64,000 bases of DNA, from positions 1 to 64,000 of the forward strand of contig NZ_CP182357.1 in assembly GCF_048571275.1 (NCBI RefSeq), in the 5' to 3' direction. The notes under the pieces are model-generated. The model did no database searches. It was not told the DNA's origin and saw nothing but the letters and a program-made list of their open reading frames with translations. Made by a program: the position numbers and the translations under genes. This stretch comes from Marinarcus sediminis. GTDB taxonomy: Bacteria > Campylobacterota > Campylobacteria > Campylobacterales > Arcobacteraceae. Positions 1 to 7,949 of this stretch are shown here, one piece after another (positions within the stretch are counted from its first letter, which is position 1; every line of letters starts with the position of its first letter).

Positions 1-311
1 AAACAGCTCAATCAAAACTCTTTTATGAAAATATTCCTCAATTAGCAGATAAAACCGTTTTACTGCTTGATCCCATGGTCGCAACAGGTGGTTCACTTAT
101 TGATGGCATTACATATTTAAAAAGCAAAGGGGCCAAACGTATTATCTCATTAAATATTCTGGGCGCACCCGAAGGAGTTAAAGCCGTTCAAGAAGCGCAT
201 CCAGATGTGGACATATTTATTGCTCAAATTGATGAAAGACTCGATGACAACAAATATATTCGACCCGGTTTGGGTGATGCTGGCGATCGAGCTTTTTATA
301 CGCATGAATAA
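1..311 (+). CDS. upp: Uracil phosphoribosyltransferase, 3' part
   Basis: The gene enters from the left edge, so only the C-terminal ~102 residues are visible; the first whole codon begins at base 3. UPRTase makes UMP from uracil and PRPP in pyrimidine salvage in the cytoplasm. The PRPP-binding loop is clear (LLDPMVATGGS), followed by APEG and HPDV blocks and the family's C-terminal GLGDAGDR uracil-binding motif. The final residues read FYTHE where E. coli has FGTK. It ends in a hairpin shared with the convergent flavodoxin operon. The identification is firm; the start lies outside the window. Confidence 0.93.
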   Translation, partial: TAQSKLFYENIPQLADKTVLLLDPMVATGGSLIDGITYLKSKGAKRIISLNILGAPEGVKAVQEAHPDVDIFIAQIDERLDDNKYIRPGLGDAGDRAFYTHE

Positions 312-336
312 GAAGAGGGAACCCCTACTTCTTATT
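307..336. terminator. Bidirectional terminator between upp and fldA
   Basis: AATAAGAAG (307-315) pairs with CTTCTTATT (328-336), with GGG/CCC inside the loop. It spans the stop codons of two convergent genes. Confidence 0.7.
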
Positions 337-835
337 ATATGATTTCATTTTTTATTGTTTTGCACCAAATTTTGATTCTCTCATCGGTGAGTTCACTTTG
401 GTTCTCTTCATCTAAAACTAAGCCCACAAAATAGCCCTCAACAACTTCAGCTTTTGACTCTTCATAATCATAATCAACAGCAGACCACTCTCCAATTACT
501 CTTGCCCCTTTTTGAACCACCTGTTCATATACGATTCCCATGGCATCAACAAACGTGTCCGCATAAGAGTCTTGATCTCCAAAACCAAAAATGGCCACTG
601 TTTTACCACTGAAATCAATGTCGCAAAATTCACTCCACACATCATCCCAATCATCTTGTAACTCTCCCTCACCCCAAGTTGATATGCCAATTAAAACCGT
701 CTCGTACTCTTGCATGATTGAAACACCTTTATTGGCAATATCAAAAACATCAGTAATATTGCACTCTTTTGCAATCTTTTTCGCCACAAACTCAGTATTT
801 CCTGTACTGCTTGCATAAAAAATAGCTGTTGCCAT
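335..835 (-). CDS. fldA: Flavodoxin
   Basis: This 166-residue protein is a long-chain-sized flavodoxin, the small FMN electron carrier that can replace ferredoxin, for example with pyruvate or 2-oxoglutarate oxidoreductases, when iron is scarce. The phosphate-binding loop SSTGNTE is at residues 9-15, and the aromatic and acidic FMN-binding blocks STWGEGELQDDW and FGFGDQDSYAD follow at the expected spacing. It is the last gene of a three-gene minus-strand unit led by two Fur boxes at 1826-1890, which suggests induction by iron limitation (inference). Identity is very secure. Confidence 0.95.
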   Translation of the reverse strand: MATAIFYASSTGNTEFVAKKIAKECNITDVFDIANKGVSIMQEYETVLIGISTWGEGELQDDWDDVWSEFCDIDFSGKTVAIFGFGDQDSYADTFVDAMGIVYEQVVQKGARVIGEWSAVDYDYEESKAEVVEGYFVGLVLDEENQSELTDERIKIWCKTIKNEII

Positions 836-844
836 CTCTTTCTC

Positions 845-1609
845 CTATCTTAATATCGAACGTAAAGAGTAAGGAATGATTTTAATTCCATACGCTTCAG
901 CCTCTTTGTTTTGTTCAAATTCGGGTATTTTTACTTGCAAATGTTTATTAAAATTGTCATTTTTAGGGTAAACCAAATAGACATTTTTATACTCTGACTC
1001 TTTAATACATTGAACGGCTTTTGATATATGTTCATCCACTACACACTCTTTTTCATCATCAAAAAATTTCCAGTAAGGAAAAATCTTAATATCATGCTCT
1101 TTGGATGAGATAATATTGATACAATCACACTCTTTTTGAATGTATCGTGTTTTTTGATCTTTCAAAAGTTTTTTCATGATAAATTGTTCAAAAGAGAGTT
1201 GTGCATCAACTTTTAGTGTAAGATTTATGCCATCAACCATTGCAAATAGTTTTAATGCCACATCACTGTTTTTTTCTGTGTTGCGTATTTTTGCACTTTT
1301 GTCATGCTTCATATTGAGTAATTTTTGTATATCACTGCTAAAGAAGTGCTCTATATTTTTTTTATCCAAAGATACTTTTGAATAAAATGGAACCGAATTT
1401 GCATCAAATAAACTGACGATTTTGTGGATAAAAACATCACACAAATTCAGCTTTTGATACTCTTCTATCTCATGTTTACTGAACTGTAACTCTTTGCACA
1501 CTTGATTATTAAAAAACTCCAAAAACAGTCTTCGTTTTGAAAAGTTGTCTTTAAAATGGTCAAATTGTGGCAAATACTCCTCTGTTTTACAAAAACCTAA
1601 AGCACTCAT
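845..1609 (-). CDS. Unrecognised 254-residue protein in the flavodoxin operon
   Basis: I do not recognise a family. The protein is soluble-looking, with no signal peptide or membrane segment, and is rich in Lys, Phe and Cys. Isolated cysteines (CKTEE near the N-terminus, ECDC mid-protein) do not form an obvious metal site. Its ATG overlaps the stop of the upstream DUF2023-like gene in an ATGA, and fldA follows 9 bases after its stop, so the three genes are very probably co-transcribed and translationally coupled. Under the Fur boxes upstream, a role in iron-starvation electron transfer is a guess from context only. Confidence 0.75.
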   Translation of the reverse strand: MSALGFCKTEEYLPQFDHFKDNFSKRRLFLEFFNNQVCKELQFSKHEIEEYQKLNLCDVFIHKIVSLFDANSVPFYSKVSLDKKNIEHFFSSDIQKLLNMKHDKSAKIRNTEKNSDVALKLFAMVDGINLTLKVDAQLSFEQFIMKKLLKDQKTRYIQKECDCINIISSKEHDIKIFPYWKFFDDEKECVVDEHISKAVQCIKESEYKNVYLVYPKNDNFNKHLQVKIPEFEQNKEAEAYGIKIIPYSLRSILR

Positions 1610-1812
1610 TTCTTTCTCCTGTTACTCAAACAGATACTAAAACCTGTTGTGATTGTATATGGAATATAAAAATTATCCAAGGTGTACGTAATTTGGAGAA
1701 ATTCATCAATATCCGCATCAATGTGATTTTTATTTGAAATAAAAGTGCGCATTGAGGGATTATAGGTATAACTTTGTAAGAAATCAAACTCTTTAAGTAA
1801 CTCGTGACTCAT
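1606..1812 (-). CDS. Small DUF2023-like protein, first gene of the flavodoxin operon
   Basis: A 68-residue cytoplasmic protein that resembles the small DUF2023 proteins I associate with flavodoxin genes in Campylobacterota; this assignment is from memory. I place the start at the ATG at 1812 because an AAGGA lies 6 bases upstream. A TTG two codons further out is poorly spaced. The first Fur box sits only 13 bases before this ATG, so Fur binding would directly cover the translation start region and promoter. Function is unknown. Confidence 0.7.
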   Translation of the reverse strand: MSHELLKEFDFLQSYTYNPSMRTFISNKNHIDADIDEFLQITYTLDNFYIPYTITTGFSICLSNRRKK

Positions 1813-1825
1813 AACCAATCCTTAA

Positions 1826-1840
1826 TGATAATAGTTATCA
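1826..1840 (-). promoter_or_regulatory. Fur box 1 upstream of the flavodoxin operon
   Basis: TGATAATAGTTATCA matches the 7-1-7 Fur consensus TGATAATNATTATCA at all but one position. It lies between the SSS symporter stop and the DUF2023-like start. Confidence 0.75.
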
Positions 1841-1875
1841 GTATTGTATATTGAGTTAGCTTAAATTATTATTAA

Positions 1876-1890
1876 TGATAATTATTATTA
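1876..1890 (-). promoter_or_regulatory. Fur box 2 upstream of the flavodoxin operon
   Basis: TGATAATTATTATTA differs from the 7-1-7 Fur consensus at one position. It starts exactly 50 bases from box 1, so two Fur dimers could bracket the promoter. Confidence 0.7.
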
Positions 1891-1911
1891 AAAAGAAAAT
1901 TGATCCTTTAT

Positions 1912-3297
1912 TCACTCCTTATCATAAAGAACTCGTTTTTTTGCCCCCTTTGTATCTACACTGAAAAAGACGATAAAATTGCATAACGTTCCAATGACTA
2001 AGCCATCAATTCCCAAAGGCGAACTCAAAACAAAATTCCAAATCAACACACCTAATATTCCTGCAGCTGCTCCGCACATAAAACGCAATCGGCTCACTTT
2101 TAAGCCCAATAAAGCTGCTGAGAGAGGAACCAAAACAGTGGGTGCCCAAAAGTTGTATGAGTAGATTAAGATATCTAAAATACTGTCAATAGACAGCGCA
2201 AAAACAACGGCTAAAATTCCCACTAAAAGAGTGGTATATCGTGCCATCTTTAACTCAATATGACTCTCTAAGACTGTTTTTCGCAAAGGTTTGACCAAGT
2301 CATTACTGAAAGCGATTGCAGCTGAATTTAAAAATGAGTCAGCCGAAGACATAATAATCGAAACAATTGCGGCAATCACAACGCCTTGGAAAAAAGGAGA
2401 GAGCGATTCTTGTATCACATACGGCATAGCCAGATTGGGATTAATTGTGGAATTCATAGTGAGTGCAACCAAACCTATCAATCCAGTTGCTGCAAAAAAT
2501 GGAATTGAGAACAGACCACTGAGCAGTGTCCCTTTTGCCACTTTTTTATCTTTCCCAATCAATAATCGTTGTAAATATGGAGGGACCAAAGTTTCACCCA
2601 ATAAAAAAGTTAAAAACAAAGAGAGCAAAGCAATAATGGCAACTTTATCTGTAGGCAAACTCAAATGGTTTGCAGGAACACTTTGTATCATTGCATCCCA
2701 ACCACCAATATGTTCTATGCCAAAATATAACACCAACGGAATTCCCAGTGCTAAAACAACAAATTGCACGATGTCCGTCCAAATAACTGCTTTCATTCCA
2801 CCTACAGTGGCATAAGCAATGACAATTCCCATTCCAAGCAAAATTCCATAGGTTCTGTCTAAGCCTAAAAAAAGATTAAAAATATATCCAATTGCACCTA
2901 TTTGTGCGCCTAAAATTCCTGCACATAAAATAAACCCGAAAATCCCACTGAAAATTCTGGCCTCTTTACCGTATGCCGGTTCCATAATATCACCCACGGA
3001 AATGGCTTGAGGATAATATTGCATATTAGGAGCAATATAACGTGCCACTAAAATCTCTTTTAAACTGAATCCCCACAAAGCAACAATATTTGAAATACCT
3101 ACTAAAAAAACCTTTTCAGCATTGCCCATAGAAAAACCACCTCCAATAAATGAAGCTGAAAGTGTTGCAAATATTGCCAAAGTACCAAATGATTTTCCAG
3201 CAACCGCGTAATCTTGCATGCCTTTAATATTCCTACTGGCACTTAAGCCAATAAGTAATACCAAAAATAAATAGATGAAAATAATACCACTTTGCAT
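1912..3297 (-). CDS. Sodium:solute symporter family transporter
   Basis: A 461-residue inner-membrane protein with about 12-13 hydrophobic segments throughout. The N-terminal pattern (SASRNIKGMQDYAVAGKSFG, then ATLSASFIGGGFSMGNAEK) is typical of SSS-family Na+ symporters such as PutP, PanF and their relatives. I set the start at the ATG at 3297, which has GGAAGGA six bases upstream, rather than an in-frame codon 23 residues earlier. The substrate cannot be read from sequence; proline, pantothenate or an organic acid are all possible. The gene is on the same strand as the flavodoxin operon, but 93 bases with two Fur boxes separate them. Confidence 0.88.
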   Translation of the reverse strand: MQSGIIFIYLFLVLLIGLSASRNIKGMQDYAVAGKSFGTLAIFATLSASFIGGGFSMGNAEKVFLVGISNIVALWGFSLKEILVARYIAPNMQYYPQAISVGDIMEPAYGKEARIFSGIFGFILCAGILGAQIGAIGYIFNLFLGLDRTYGILLGMGIVIAYATVGGMKAVIWTDIVQFVVLALGIPLVLYFGIEHIGGWDAMIQSVPANHLSLPTDKVAIIALLSLFLTFLLGETLVPPYLQRLLIGKDKKVAKGTLLSGLFSIPFFAATGLIGLVALTMNSTINPNLAMPYVIQESLSPFFQGVVIAAIVSIIMSSADSFLNSAAIAFSNDLVKPLRKTVLESHIELKMARYTTLLVGILAVVFALSIDSILDILIYSYNFWAPTVLVPLSAALLGLKVSRLRFMCGAAAGILGVLIWNFVLSSPLGIDGLVIGTLCNFIVFFSVDTKGAKKRVLYDKE

Positions 3298-3446
3298 AGT
3301 TATCCTTCCTCTTATATTAAAAAAAATAATAACATAAAAGAGATTATGTTTGAGAATTTGTTTCATTATTGTGTGATTGAAAGTTCAGAAAAACGTATTT
3401 ACAAATCCATTTCATTCTTTTTTGTAAATATACAGAACTTATATAT

Positions 3447-3452
3447 TATAAT
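3447..3452 (+). promoter_or_regulatory. -10 element of the LytM-type peptidase gene
   Basis: TATAAT in an AT-rich context. Transcription from about 3459 would give a ~30-base leader carrying the AGGA at 3477-3480, consistent with a start near 3489. Confidence 0.45.
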
Positions 3453-3488
3453 AAACCCAACATTACATACTAACACAGGAACAGACTC

Positions 3489-4022
3489 ATAAAAAAGTTC
3501 TTATTCATCTTTATTTCAATAATTATTATGGGGTATTTCTTGCCTCAAAAAGCAGTAATCCCCGTACAAAATGGAAAATTTGAGGATTGGAACGCCAAAT
3601 CATTTTGGTTTGGAAACTGGGGAACATCAGTTGTGCATAAAGGCATAGATATTTTTAATAAAAAGAGTACTCCCATATTAAGTACCGTTGATGGAATAGT
3701 ACTGTTTAATGGTCAAAGAAAAAAAGGGGGCAATGTCGTTATGATTTTGGGTCCAAAATGGCTGATACATTACTATTCTCATTTAGATACTATTGAAACA
3801 AAACTGTTCTCTTTTGTAAAATCAGGTGAAAAAATTGGAACAATGGGAGACAGTGGAAATGCCAAAGGAAAACCTTTTCATCTGCACTATTCCATCATAA
3901 GAGTTTTCCCCAATATTTTTGACATTGACACCTCAATACAAGGGTACAAAAAAGCATTTTTTGTAGACCCCAATACCTTTTTGAAGGAGGCGTTAAATTA
4001 TCAGAAAAAAAATACAAAATAA
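3489..4022 (+). CDS. M23 (LytM-type) metallopeptidase, probable ATA start
   Basis: A zinc endopeptidase expected to cut peptidoglycan cross-bridges outside the inner membrane. Counting from the ATG at 3528, the LytM residues are H37-x3-D41, H85 and the H118-x-H120 pair, a full M23 set. The first ATG has no ribosome binding site and falls inside a hydrophobic stretch. Reading upstream in frame gives KKFLFIFISIII from an ATA at 3489, with AGGA 8 bases before it; the next in-frame stop is at 3471. I therefore prefer ATA as the start (177 residues, with signal peptide or membrane anchor). The safe minimal call is 3528-4022. The enzyme family is secure, the start is not. Confidence 0.8.
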   Translation: MKKFLFIFISIIIMGYFLPQKAVIPVQNGKFEDWNAKSFWFGNWGTSVVHKGIDIFNKKSTPILSTVDGIVLFNGQRKKGGNVVMILGPKWLIHYYSHLDTIETKLFSFVKSGEKIGTMGDSGNAKGKPFHLHYSIIRVFPNIFDIDTSIQGYKKAFFVDPNTFLKEALNYQKKNTK

Positions 4023-4050
4023 AACATACTCTCCTCCTCATTTTTTCTGC

Positions 4051-4056
4051 TATACT
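4051..4056 (+). promoter_or_regulatory. -10 element of the small lipoprotein gene
   Basis: TGCTATACT, a typical Campylobacterota-style -10, lies 57 bases before the ATG at 4113. Confidence 0.4.
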
Positions 4057-4112
4057 TCCTCCTTGTTTTCAAAAAACAAAAAAACACAAACTTATCCAAA
4101 AGGATGCATTCT

Positions 4113-4343
4113 ATGAAAAAGATTTTATTTGGTTCAGTAATTGCCTTAGCACTATTAACAGGTTGTTCTGACGAAAAAGTAGCCGATCCAGTTGCAACTG
4201 AAACTCCAGCAGTTCAAACTACTGAAGCAGGAACGCCTGCTGTAAATGAAGAGACAAAAGACGAATCAACGCCTGCTGTTAATGAAGAAACAAAAGATGA
4301 AGCTCCAGCAACAACTGAAGAGACTAAAGAAGAAACGAAATAA
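4113..4343 (+). CDS. Small acidic repeat lipoprotein
   Basis: A 76-residue predicted lipoprotein with lipobox LTGC (Cys18) and Ser at +2, which favours the outer membrane. The mature part consists almost entirely of Thr, Glu, Pro, Ala and Lys, and ends in three imperfect 12-residue units: TPAVNEETKDES, TPAVNEETKDEA and PATTEETKEETK. I chose the ATG at 4113 because AAGGA lies 8 bases upstream; the in-frame ATG at 4104 overlaps that site. It is likely intrinsically disordered. No function is recognised. It is transcribed alone and ends in a strong terminator. Confidence 0.75.
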   Translation: MKKILFGSVIALALLTGCSDEKVADPVATETPAVQTTEAGTPAVNEETKDESTPAVNEETKDEAPATTEETKEETK

Positions 4344-4354
4344 CTACTGATCCT

Positions 4355-4386
4355 AGGATTCCATACTCACATGAGTATGGAATCCT
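4355..4386 (+). terminator. Rho-independent terminator after the small lipoprotein
   Basis: A perfect 14-base stem, AGGATTCCATACTC with GAGTATGGAATCCT, an ACAT loop, then TTTATATATTT. Confidence 0.85.
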
Positions 4387-4563
4387 TTATATATTTAATG
4401 TTTTAGAACAGTACCCACCTTGAATAAAGTTGATATTTTTATTCCTCAATCACTTTTTAGCTATTTTTACACTATCCAATGAGATTTTAAAATTGTTCTT
4501 TTTAAGCAGATGAATATTTTCATATACTTTCGTTGATTTTATGGTGAGATTAATCAAAAGGGA

Positions 4564-4591
4564 AGGTTGTTTTGTCATAACAAAACAACCT
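4564..4591 (-). terminator. Probable terminator of the hldD-pepA operon
   Basis: A perfect 12-base stem (AGGTTGTTTTGT with ACAAAACAACCT) 14 bases beyond the pepA stop. The U-tract is interrupted (TTCCCTTTT on the minus strand). Confidence 0.6.
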
Positions 4592-4604
4592 AAAAAAGAC
4601 AGCG

Positions 4605-6023
4605 TTATAAATTTTTTAACAACTCAAGGGTCATTCGTATGCCAGCACCACTTGCCCCATGTGGATTATATCCCCAAGCACTCTCAACAAATGCGGGACC
4701 TGCTATATCAAAATGAAGCCATTTCTCTTTATTCTCTTCATACACAAAATGGTCTAAAAAGATTCCTGCAGTAATCGCTCCACCGTATCTTGTATTTGAA
4801 ATATTGCACACATCGGCTATTTCAGATTTAAGTGTTTTTCGTAAAAATCGATTAAATGGCAAACTCGTAGCATATTCACCCGAAGCAGTTGCACTTTTAA
4901 CGGCCTTACACTTTAATTTTGAATTATTCCCCATGATTGACGTAGTATATTGTCCTACACCCACAACACTCGCACCTGTAAGTGTGGCATAATCAAACAT
5001 ATAATCAATATCTTTAATTTTATCTTGTGCGTAACACAGACAATCTGCCAATACCAATCTTCCTTCGGCATCGGTGTTTCTTACTTCTATGGTTTTTCCA
5101 TTTTTGGCGGTTAGAACATCATCGGGTTTGTAGGCATCTCCCCCAATCATATTTTCAACTGCCCCTATGATTCCATGAACTTCAAGCGGTAAATTCAGTT
5201 TTGCTATGGCGTTCATCATTCCCAAAACAGCACAACCACCAGATTTATCACTTTTCATTGTAACCATATAATCGCCTGGTTTTAAAGACAAACCACCACT
5301 GTCATAAGTTAAACCTTTTCCAATTAACACAATTTTTTGTTTGGCATTATCGGGTTTATAACTTAAGTGAATAAGTTGAGACTCATGTCGTGACGCTCGA
5401 CCAACACTGTGCATTGAGAGCATTTTGTGTTTTAAAAGATACTCTTCTCCATGTACTTTACAATCAAGATTGTTCTCTTTTGCAATTCTTTTGGCCTCTT
5501 TTGCCATGACTTTTGGATAAAAATCTTCAGGCACTCTATTCACCAAATCTCTTGTTTTATTCACCGATTCAGCAATAATAGTTGCGTCATTAAAAATACT
5601 TAACAAGGTTTTTAAATTTGAGTTTGCCAACACAATCAACTCTTGTTCAACCTCTTTTTTCTTTTCAGATTTATAGTGAGTAAACGTATACGCACCTAAA
5701 ATGGCTCCTTCTACGATGGCTCTTAAAGACTCTTTTTCATCCTCAATCAACTCCACACAAGCGGTTTTATATTTGGTGGTTTGAAACTTTTTAATGGCAG
5801 TTGCTATGGCAATGGCAATGGCTTCATAGCTGTTCTCTTCACACCCGACATAAATTTTTTTCAATTCAGGTAAAAAAGCCAACTCTTCATCTTTAGCTTC
5901 AAAACTCAAGTTTTCCAATAATGCTTTATCTTCAATATTTTTTAAATCTTTATTTAATACCAATACAATGTTAATATCAGACTCAACGCTATTACTCTTT
6001 TTCTCAAATAGACTTAGTTTCAT
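4605..6023 (-). CDS. pepA: Leucyl aminopeptidase (M17)
   Basis: A cytosolic hexameric metallo-aminopeptidase that removes N-terminal residues from peptides; 472 residues is the usual size. The C-terminal catalytic domain shows the metal and active-site blocks GKGLTYDSGGLSLKP, MKSDKSGG and the family signature NTDAEGRL. The N-terminal domain is divergent, as usual. The start overlaps the end of the DedA-type gene by 20 bases, so the two are translationally coupled. It is the last gene of the minus-strand operon starting at hldD. PepA in some bacteria also binds DNA; nothing here shows that. Confidence 0.94.
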   Translation of the reverse strand: MKLSLFEKKSNSVESDINIVLVLNKDLKNIEDKALLENLSFEAKDEELAFLPELKKIYVGCEENSYEAIAIAIATAIKKFQTTKYKTACVELIEDEKESLRAIVEGAILGAYTFTHYKSEKKKEVEQELIVLANSNLKTLLSIFNDATIIAESVNKTRDLVNRVPEDFYPKVMAKEAKRIAKENNLDCKVHGEEYLLKHKMLSMHSVGRASRHESQLIHLSYKPDNAKQKIVLIGKGLTYDSGGLSLKPGDYMVTMKSDKSGGCAVLGMMNAIAKLNLPLEVHGIIGAVENMIGGDAYKPDDVLTAKNGKTIEVRNTDAEGRLVLADCLCYAQDKIKDIDYMFDYATLTGASVVGVGQYTTSIMGNNSKLKCKAVKSATASGEYATSLPFNRFLRKTLKSEIADVCNISNTRYGGAITAGIFLDHFVYEENKEKWLHFDIAGPAFVESAWGYNPHGASGAGIRMTLELLKNL

Positions 6024-6702
6024 GAAACTTTTTCTCCTTTTTTTTACTCATCGTACTAAAATAATATATTAATCCACCACCACAAATAAGTGCAAATGGT
6101 AGGGCTAAATACCAATGCATTTTGACCCAATGTAACACTTCTAAAATTTGGTCACCAAAATACCAAGCGGGGGTAATAGTTAATGCAGCCCAACACCATG
6201 CACTGATCAAATTGATAAACGCATAGGTTTTTGCACTGTATCGTGTGATTCCAATTGAGATGGGAATAATCGTTCGCATACCATACATGTATCTTTGCAC
6301 AAATATGATTGGCCAACCATATTTTTGCAACAGCAAATGTGCAAGTGCGAATTTTCTTCTTTGCCCTTTAAATTTTCTGTAGACATAAGATTTGTTAAAT
6401 CGTCCAATATAAAAATAGATTTGATCCCCTGCAAAACCACCAAGTCCAGCAACAAAAATGGCTATATACAAGTTCATGTCCCCTGTATGTGCCAAAAGCC
6501 CAGCCATAATCAGCCCAGCTTCCCCTTCTAAAATACTCCATGCAAATAAAATAACATAGCCATACATTTTCAATAAATAGATAAACTTTTCTTCTAATCC
6601 TTCAACGGGAGCTTGATAAAGGTTATAAGAAAGAAAAGCCAAAAACAGTACAACGACTGTTGCTAATATCTTTCCTGAATATTTTTTAAATTTTCTCTGC
6701 AT
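6004..6702 (-). CDS. DedA-family membrane protein
   Basis: A 232-residue inner-membrane protein of the DedA (SNARE-associated/VTT) family, implicated in undecaprenyl-phosphate or phospholipid flipping and envelope homeostasis. Visible family features are the re-entrant-loop acid in SILEGEAGLIMAGLL, the GDQIYFYIGR block, and the conserved arginine stretch QRYMYGMRTIIPISIG. About five hydrophobic segments and a Lys-rich C-terminal tail are present. It lies 8 bases downstream of trpB and overlaps pepA by 20 bases. Substrate not deducible. Confidence 0.88.
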   Translation of the reverse strand: MQRKFKKYSGKILATVVVLFLAFLSYNLYQAPVEGLEEKFIYLLKMYGYVILFAWSILEGEAGLIMAGLLAHTGDMNLYIAIFVAGLGGFAGDQIYFYIGRFNKSYVYRKFKGQRRKFALAHLLLQKYGWPIIFVQRYMYGMRTIIPISIGITRYSAKTYAFINLISAWCWAALTITPAWYFGDQILEVLHWVKMHWYLALPFALICGGGLIYYFSTMSKKKEKKFHETKSI

Positions 6703-6710
6703 TGTATACC

Positions 6711-7931
6711 TTAATCAAATTTTAGTAAATTTTTTGCTTGTATCATATCTTTATCTCCACGACCCGATAAATTGATGATAACACTTTTTCCTTCTAATTT
6801 ATTTTTTGCTTTTTTCAAATACGCAATGGCATGAGCACTCTCAAAAGCAGGGATAATTCCCTCTTTTTGGCTCAGCCACACAAACGCCTCTAAAGCTTCT
6901 TCATCTGTAATAGAGTCATATTGTACCGAGTTATTATCTTTATGAAAACTGTGTTCTGGACCAATACCCGGATAATCTAAACCCGCACTGATACTGTGAG
7001 CTTCAATGACTTGTCCATCTTCATCTTGTAACAGATAACTCAGTTGCCCGTGTAAAACACCGGGACTTCCTTTTTCTAAGCTGCAACCATGTTTATGCGT
7101 ATCAAGACCCAATCCACCTGCTTCTATTCCCACACACGTGGTCTCTTTGTCTTCTAAAAAATGTGAAAAAATGCCAATGGCATTGCTTCCACCTCCAATA
7201 CAAGCGACAACATAATCCGGCAATTTTCCCTCTTTTTGTAAAAATTGTCTTCTTGCTTCCCACCCAATAATGGCTTGAAAATCTCTTACCATCATTGGAT
7301 AAGGATGAGGACCAGCAACTGTACCTATAATATAAAATGTGTCTCGTGCATTGGTGACCCAAAATCGTATGGCTTCATTCATCGCATCTTTGAGCGTTTT
7401 ACTTCCATTTTCAACAGCAACAACTTTTGCTCCTAAAAGCTTCATTCTAAAAACATTCAGCTCTTGTCGTGCAACATCTTTAGCTCCCATAAAAACAGTA
7501 CACTCTAAACCTAAAAGTGCTGCAACGGTTGCCGTAGCAACCCCATGCTGTCCAGCACCCGTTTCTGCAATAACTTTGGTTTTGCCCATTTTTTTTGCCA
7601 AAATGGCTTGTGCAATGGTATTATTGACTTTGTGTGCACCCGTATGATTTAAATCTTCACGTTTTAAATAGACTTTTGCCCCGATCTCTTCACTGATATT
7701 TTTTGCGAAGTAGAGCGGATTTTCTCTTCCTACGTAATCTTTTAACAATGCATTGACTTCTGTCCAAAATGCTTCATCAAATCTGTATTTATTATAATTC
7801 TCTTCCAATTCTAAAAGTGCAGGCATCAACGTTTCAGGAACGTATCGACCACCAAAAATACCAAAATGGCCATCAATTGGGTCAAACTTACTGGCCTTTG
7901 GAATATAAAAATTATCTCTGTTATTTTGCAT
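6711..7931 (-). CDS. trpB: Tryptophan synthase beta chain
   Basis: A PLP enzyme that joins indole to serine. At 406 residues it is the TrpB1 type. The PLP lysine motif HTGAHKVNNT, the catalytic-glutamate block AETGAGQHGVA and the phosphate loop GGGSNAIG are all intact. TrpB1 normally works with TrpA, but trpA is not in this window and trpB lies in a heptose/purine-salvage operon between apt and the dedA-like gene. trpE is also isolated, 14 kb away, so the tryptophan pathway is dispersed. An AAAGGG about 9 bases upstream supports the start. Confidence 0.96.
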   Translation of the reverse strand: MQNNRDNFYIPKASKFDPIDGHFGIFGGRYVPETLMPALLELEENYNKYRFDEAFWTEVNALLKDYVGRENPLYFAKNISEEIGAKVYLKREDLNHTGAHKVNNTIAQAILAKKMGKTKVIAETGAGQHGVATATVAALLGLECTVFMGAKDVARQELNVFRMKLLGAKVVAVENGSKTLKDAMNEAIRFWVTNARDTFYIIGTVAGPHPYPMMVRDFQAIIGWEARRQFLQKEGKLPDYVVACIGGGSNAIGIFSHFLEDKETTCVGIEAGGLGLDTHKHGCSLEKGSPGVLHGQLSYLLQDEDGQVIEAHSISAGLDYPGIGPEHSFHKDNNSVQYDSITDEEALEAFVWLSQKEGIIPAFESAHAIAYLKKAKNKLEGKSVIINLSGRGDKDMIQAKNLLKFD

Positions 7932-7949
7932 CTGTTTTTTCCCTTTAAC

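Noticed and set aside
2291..2815. 174-codon antisense frame within the sodium:solute symporter gene
   Set aside because: It mirrors a long hydrophobic gene; no ribosome binding site and no recognisable product.
3298..3366. Longer start for the sodium:solute symporter (23 extra codons)
   Set aside because: The ATG at 3297 has a well-placed AAGGA, and the extra residues do not match the family start.
4541..4774. Plus-strand frame running into the pepA region
   Set aside because: It crosses the pepA terminator and is antisense to the pepA 3' end; codon use does not look protein-like.
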